NCBI GenBank assembly: GCA_030388725.1
Contig: CP128857.1
Span: 3,100,001 to 3,164,000 of the forward strand
Reading direction: 5' to 3'
DNA: 64,000 bases
Source of the DNA: Prodigiosinella aquatilis
Lineage (GTDB): Bacteria > Pseudomonadota > Gammaproteobacteria > Enterobacterales > Enterobacteriaceae
Both the position numbers and the translations under genes were made by a program. The notes below the pieces were generated by a model. It made no database searches, had not been told where the DNA came from, and saw nothing but the letters and a program-made list of their open reading frames with translations. Shown here piece after piece: positions 63,001 through 64,000 of the stretch (the first letter of the stretch is position 1; each line of letters opens with the position of its first letter).

Positions 63001-64000
63001 GTGATCCACCCGCCCGATAAATGCCAACTGACCATCGCTACGCCAGCGCATCAGATCACCGGTACGGTACATTACCTCGCCGCAGCGGAACGGATTGGCC
63101 ACAAAGCGAGCAGCTGTCAGATCTGGACGGCGCAGATAACCCCGCGCGATCCCCGCGCCGGCGATGTATAGCTCTCCCGCCACACCCGGTGGTACCGGCT
63201 GTAAACGATGATCCAGCAACCAGACCTCAGTATTGGCGACCGGTCGACCGATTACCGGTTGATCCGCCACCCCAATGCTGGCGCCCAATGTGTCGATGGT
63301 ATATTCCGACGGCCCGTAGTAGTTGTGAATATCGATTTCCGGGTGCTGCTGCATAAGTTGCCACAGCCGTGGTGTGGCCGCTTCCCCGCCAATCATAATG
63401 AAGGCCGGTTGGTGGTTGTCAGGTTCCAGCAAACCGCTGTCGATCAACTGTGATAAGAATGAGGGCGTGATATCCAGCAAATCGATGGGCATCTGCTTCA
63501 TGTGCTGCACCAGCGCCCAGGCATCACGACGTAACTCTTCATCGAAAATACACAGTTCACTGCCCAGCATCAGGCAAAACAGCGGTTCCCATGACGAGTC
63601 AAACGAGAATGACGCGCTATGACCGGCACGCATACGACGACCATGTTGCCGAGAAAATTTTTCAATCGCCGGACCAAACAGCAAGGTGGCATGGGAAAGC
63701 AGCAGATTTAGCAACCCACCGTGAGTGCTCATCACCCCTTTCGGCCGTCCGGTTGAACCAGAGGTATAGATCATGTAGGCCAGATGTTCGCTGCGCAGAG
63801 TTTCACGACGTTCGGCATTGCTCACCGGTAACGGCGACATGGCATCACATGCAGCCCGTACCACAGCATCATCCAGATATAACCTCTGCGACAGTTCCGG
63901 CAGTTGCGGCGCAACCGCTCGATACGTCAGCAGCAGCACCGGTCTGGCATCCTCGCACATCAGCATCAGACGTTCTCGTGGATAATCCAGATCCAACGGC
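57091..64000 (-). CDS. cbsF: Dimodular siderophore NRPS, chrysobactin/vanchrobactin type, 5'-partial
   Basis: The N-terminus lies beyond the right edge. Visible order, counted from the first visible residue: A1 (to about 440, with YTSGSTGRPKG), PCP1 (LGGDSISAM, near 475), epimerisation domain (HHLVVDGVSW near 652, FNYLGRF near 882), condensation domain (HHLVVDGWS near 1143), A2 (about 1440-1920), PCP2 (LGGHSLLAM, near 2000) and thioesterase (GYSLGGTLA, near 2138). A2 keeps every EntF serine-pocket residue: D,V,W in FDVSVWEFFW, H in HFVPS, F,S in VFCSGEA, L,V,D in NLYGPTEAAVDV. A1 has Asp in LLDITPS and in YTIDTL, suiting a cationic amino acid. Together with an upstream DHB-loading module this would yield DHB-D-Lys/Arg-L-Ser, as in CbsF or VabF. 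The symbol assumes lysine (chrysobactin). Confidence 0.82.
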   Translation of the reverse strand, partial: PLDLDYPRERLMLMCEDARPVLLLTYRAVAPQLPELSQRLYLDDAVVRAACDAMSPLPVSNAERRETLRSEHLAYMIYTSGSTGRPKGVMSTHGGLLNLLLSHATLLFGPAIEKFSRQHGRRMRAGHSASFSFDSSWEPLFCLMLGSELCIFDEELRRDAWALVQHMKQMPIDLLDITPSFLSQLIDSGLLEPDNHQPAFIMIGGEAATPRLWQLMQQHPEIDIHNYYGPSEYTIDTLGASIGVADQPVIGRPVANTEVWLLDHRLQPVPPGVAGELYIAGAGIARGYLRRPDLTAARFVANPFRCGEVMYRTGDLMRWRSDGQLAFIGRVDHQIKVRGFRVELGEVENALVALPQVSTAVVIAESIGVTHRLIGYCSVPDDALRAMADISGGLLAQLATQLPEYMLPSVLVVMETLPLTVNGKIDRQALPRPQPVALTQGREAKNEQEALLCQSIAALLGLERMGADDDFFALGGDSISAMGLGTLLRRAGWQLRPREIFAQRTPARMVLAMQPVDAGDTLPSVLQQGAIDGLPILHWFAQQQGIDCCFAHGVFLQVPAALQLTHVEQALAALITAHPALAAFTRDNRLIVGETPPIEVTARSCVWAVTDDLASSAELAFEAVIEQLDSAAGRMVQAALLQDEHQSCGLVLVIHHLVVDGVSWRVLLPELQQAANAAMAGQAITLAAEEHSLHDWSAYLQADMPRRRAELPFWQSMLQDAVPRLGHRGLDREYDRQYTQCEKRLLLGTAQTAALLGGVPHYYRASVEEVLLCALSMACAWRYAVSQLRFTLESHGRIDAGQGVDLARTVGWLTAEYPVQIGWSTVGDDLPWQAIRAVKRVLRAVPDRGIGYGVLRYLDTDNENVLATLEQQYAPEILFNYLGRFAAGEGEWTPQRTPHYFCDAFAVAQDRQMRLGHALEVNIFVDEHPADSRLAINWGWAESIFTEHDIDELHRAMVQAVDTLLALAQQDPLRAADTLVAADVALPRVTDDDVAQLTRTYGPLADVLPVLPLQLGLLFHAQVSETAGSYNSLTRLSLSGSLPVAHLSRALEAVVRHHPQLAARFDTEQTLTPLQLLPLLRDDTAYWSLDVRSLPALDTQNEAAALLTLEKAELARDLFHQPGAMLHALLVQHADEPRYTLFLTAHHLVVDGWSTPVLLRDLFTVLHHGEAALDAHRVSYPDVIRQLVARDRAISRQRWQSVLQGVRPTLLFGEASPTSEVGELELLLEPALEQGLVSCCRQYGLTLNTLMQGIWGVLLSAYSGFDDVIFGSPVSGRFGQIDGLEQHVGLFSNTLPVRVQLDVQQSLLSQLSGLQAQQIQLIEHDDLGLGEIQQLAGSGTLFDTLLVVENYPDHGVPGDGVMGVRCDGIHNRGYTHYPLTLLVLPGERLRLLMEYRANVPQPHRLAQRLLMLLEQVVKRPEVPLGEWVLQTSDEQALLAVVNQTDHAVPAGTLHQAVAEQAYRTPERVALVDGEHQLTYRQMRIQTRLLSDRLINAGVRPGDIVAVALPRSVRLSLALMAILEAGAAWLPLDTGYPDDRLVLMVDDAQPRLIITESHLQSRFAPLAMTLLLDRLAAEVDQPPVSSVVAVDPRQAAYVIYTSGSTGRPKGVVVSHQAIVNRLWWMQDCYALTGDDVVLQKTPCSFDVSVWEFFWPLMTGARLVMAPPEAHRDPDALLQLIADYAVTTLHFVPSMLAAWVGALEMRQRRDVGCDSLRRVFCSGEALSRDLAESYQALVAAPLHNLYGPTEAAVDVTYQPASGDALARCYAPGVPIGKPVWNTRLYILDRYLRPVPVGVAGDLYLCGVQLAEGYWRRPDLTASRFIADPFASGERMYRTGDIARWLEDGAVEYLGRSDDQLKIRGQRIELGEIEQQLLAQPGIAQAVVCARELGEHGNRLRGADARQLVAWVIPQEGTSLDADALHQALARQLPAHMLPVSYVQMDNFPLSANGKLDRNALPAPAAPQNSGRLPRSDGERLLATLFADALERETVFADDDFFVLGGHSLLAMRLAADIRRRLNRSLSVGQIMVARSVENIAALLDGTTDADSAENRGMGDILPLRTGRGPTLFCLHPASGFAWQYTGLLRYLSGRYPLVGLQSPRPQGGIADCDSLEEICERYLVTIRHIQPQGPYFLLGYSLGGTLAHGIAARLTQVGERVAFLGLLDTYPVEGQDWSGPSEEDARHEVMREQAAFMAAAEEEPDPQLRAEKATMLNSIVANYQDAVRLLSQAVTPDYHGEVTLFVATHTLPAGMDIQSTWAPYVSSLALYPQPCEHADILSPASLECLGPLLNRLLAEYSELA

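Noticed and set aside
1..64000. CRISPR array, tRNA and rRNA genes
   Set aside because: No regularly spaced direct repeats with unique spacers, no cloverleaf-type sequence and no rRNA sequence were recognised on reading both strands. A covariance-model search was not possible.

Overview
The window looks like the chromosome of a plant-associated enterobacterium of the Pectobacteriaceae (Dickeya / Brenneria / Musicola / Lonsdalea type). The case rests on three loci: a complete galactan-utilisation (gan) locus of the Dickeya dadantii type, a chrysobactin-type catechol siderophore NRPS in an enterobactin-like gene order, and ydiN-, ydiL-, ada-, alkA- and amn-like enterobacterial genes. No rRNA, tRNA or CRISPR array was seen.

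Layout. 0-2.1 kb: end of a P2-like phage tail or tailocin cluster (gpI, tail fibre, fibre assembly), abutting a LysR gene that has lost its DNA-binding half. 2.9-5.8 kb: YdiN-like transporter, shikimate kinase and YdiL-like regulator, a shikimate-related group. 5.8-7.2 kb: AT-rich decayed DNA with IS21-like end repeats and a dead nrdG. 7.3-15.2 kb: a foreign-looking redox/sulfur island: DUF134 regulator (amber-interrupted), NifX-like protein with a Cys/His-rich tail, TDT transporter, CoA-disulfide reductase-rhodanese, AhpD-like protein, hotdog thioesterase, metallo-beta-lactamase-fold protein, internally deleted DsbB, dead periplasmic rhodanese, Dps and AhpC. An IS21 istB remnant marks its right side. 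Two copies of one 26-bp palindrome stand in front of the DUF134 gene and in front of dps-ahpC, which makes a candidate regulon.

15.7-22.1 kb: AraC-type regulator divergent from lutABC (L-lactate oxidation), then a universal stress protein and a second-type enolase. 22.2-30.8 kb: one 2865-residue cyclic beta-1,2-glucan synthase. 31.1-42.7 kb: gan locus, with ganR (repressor), ganL (porin), ganB (exo-galactanase), ganA (periplasmic endo-galactanase), ganG, ganF, ganE and divergent ganK (ABC importer), plus an orphan PTS EIIB protein between ganL and ganB. GanA cuts galactan, GanL and GanEFGK import the oligomers, and GanB releases galactose.

43.1-45.0 kb: Ada (with an eroded zinc site) and an AlkA-like glycosylase. 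45.2-49.7 kb: a lower-GC accessory block with a MocR regulator, TauE-type exporter, GNAT acetyltransferase and EamA exporter between remnants of an SDR, a 2OG-Fe(II) oxygenase and a GH1 glucosidase. 49.9-64.0 kb: amn, then a siderophore locus of fepB, entS, fepD, fepG, fepC and a convergent dimodular NRPS (A-PCP-E-C-A-PCP-TE visible, N-terminus beyond the right edge). Its second adenylation domain carries the EntF serine code, and a good Fur box lies between entS and fepD. The NRPS is most simply read as making DHB-D-(cationic amino acid)-L-Ser, that is chrysobactin or a relative.
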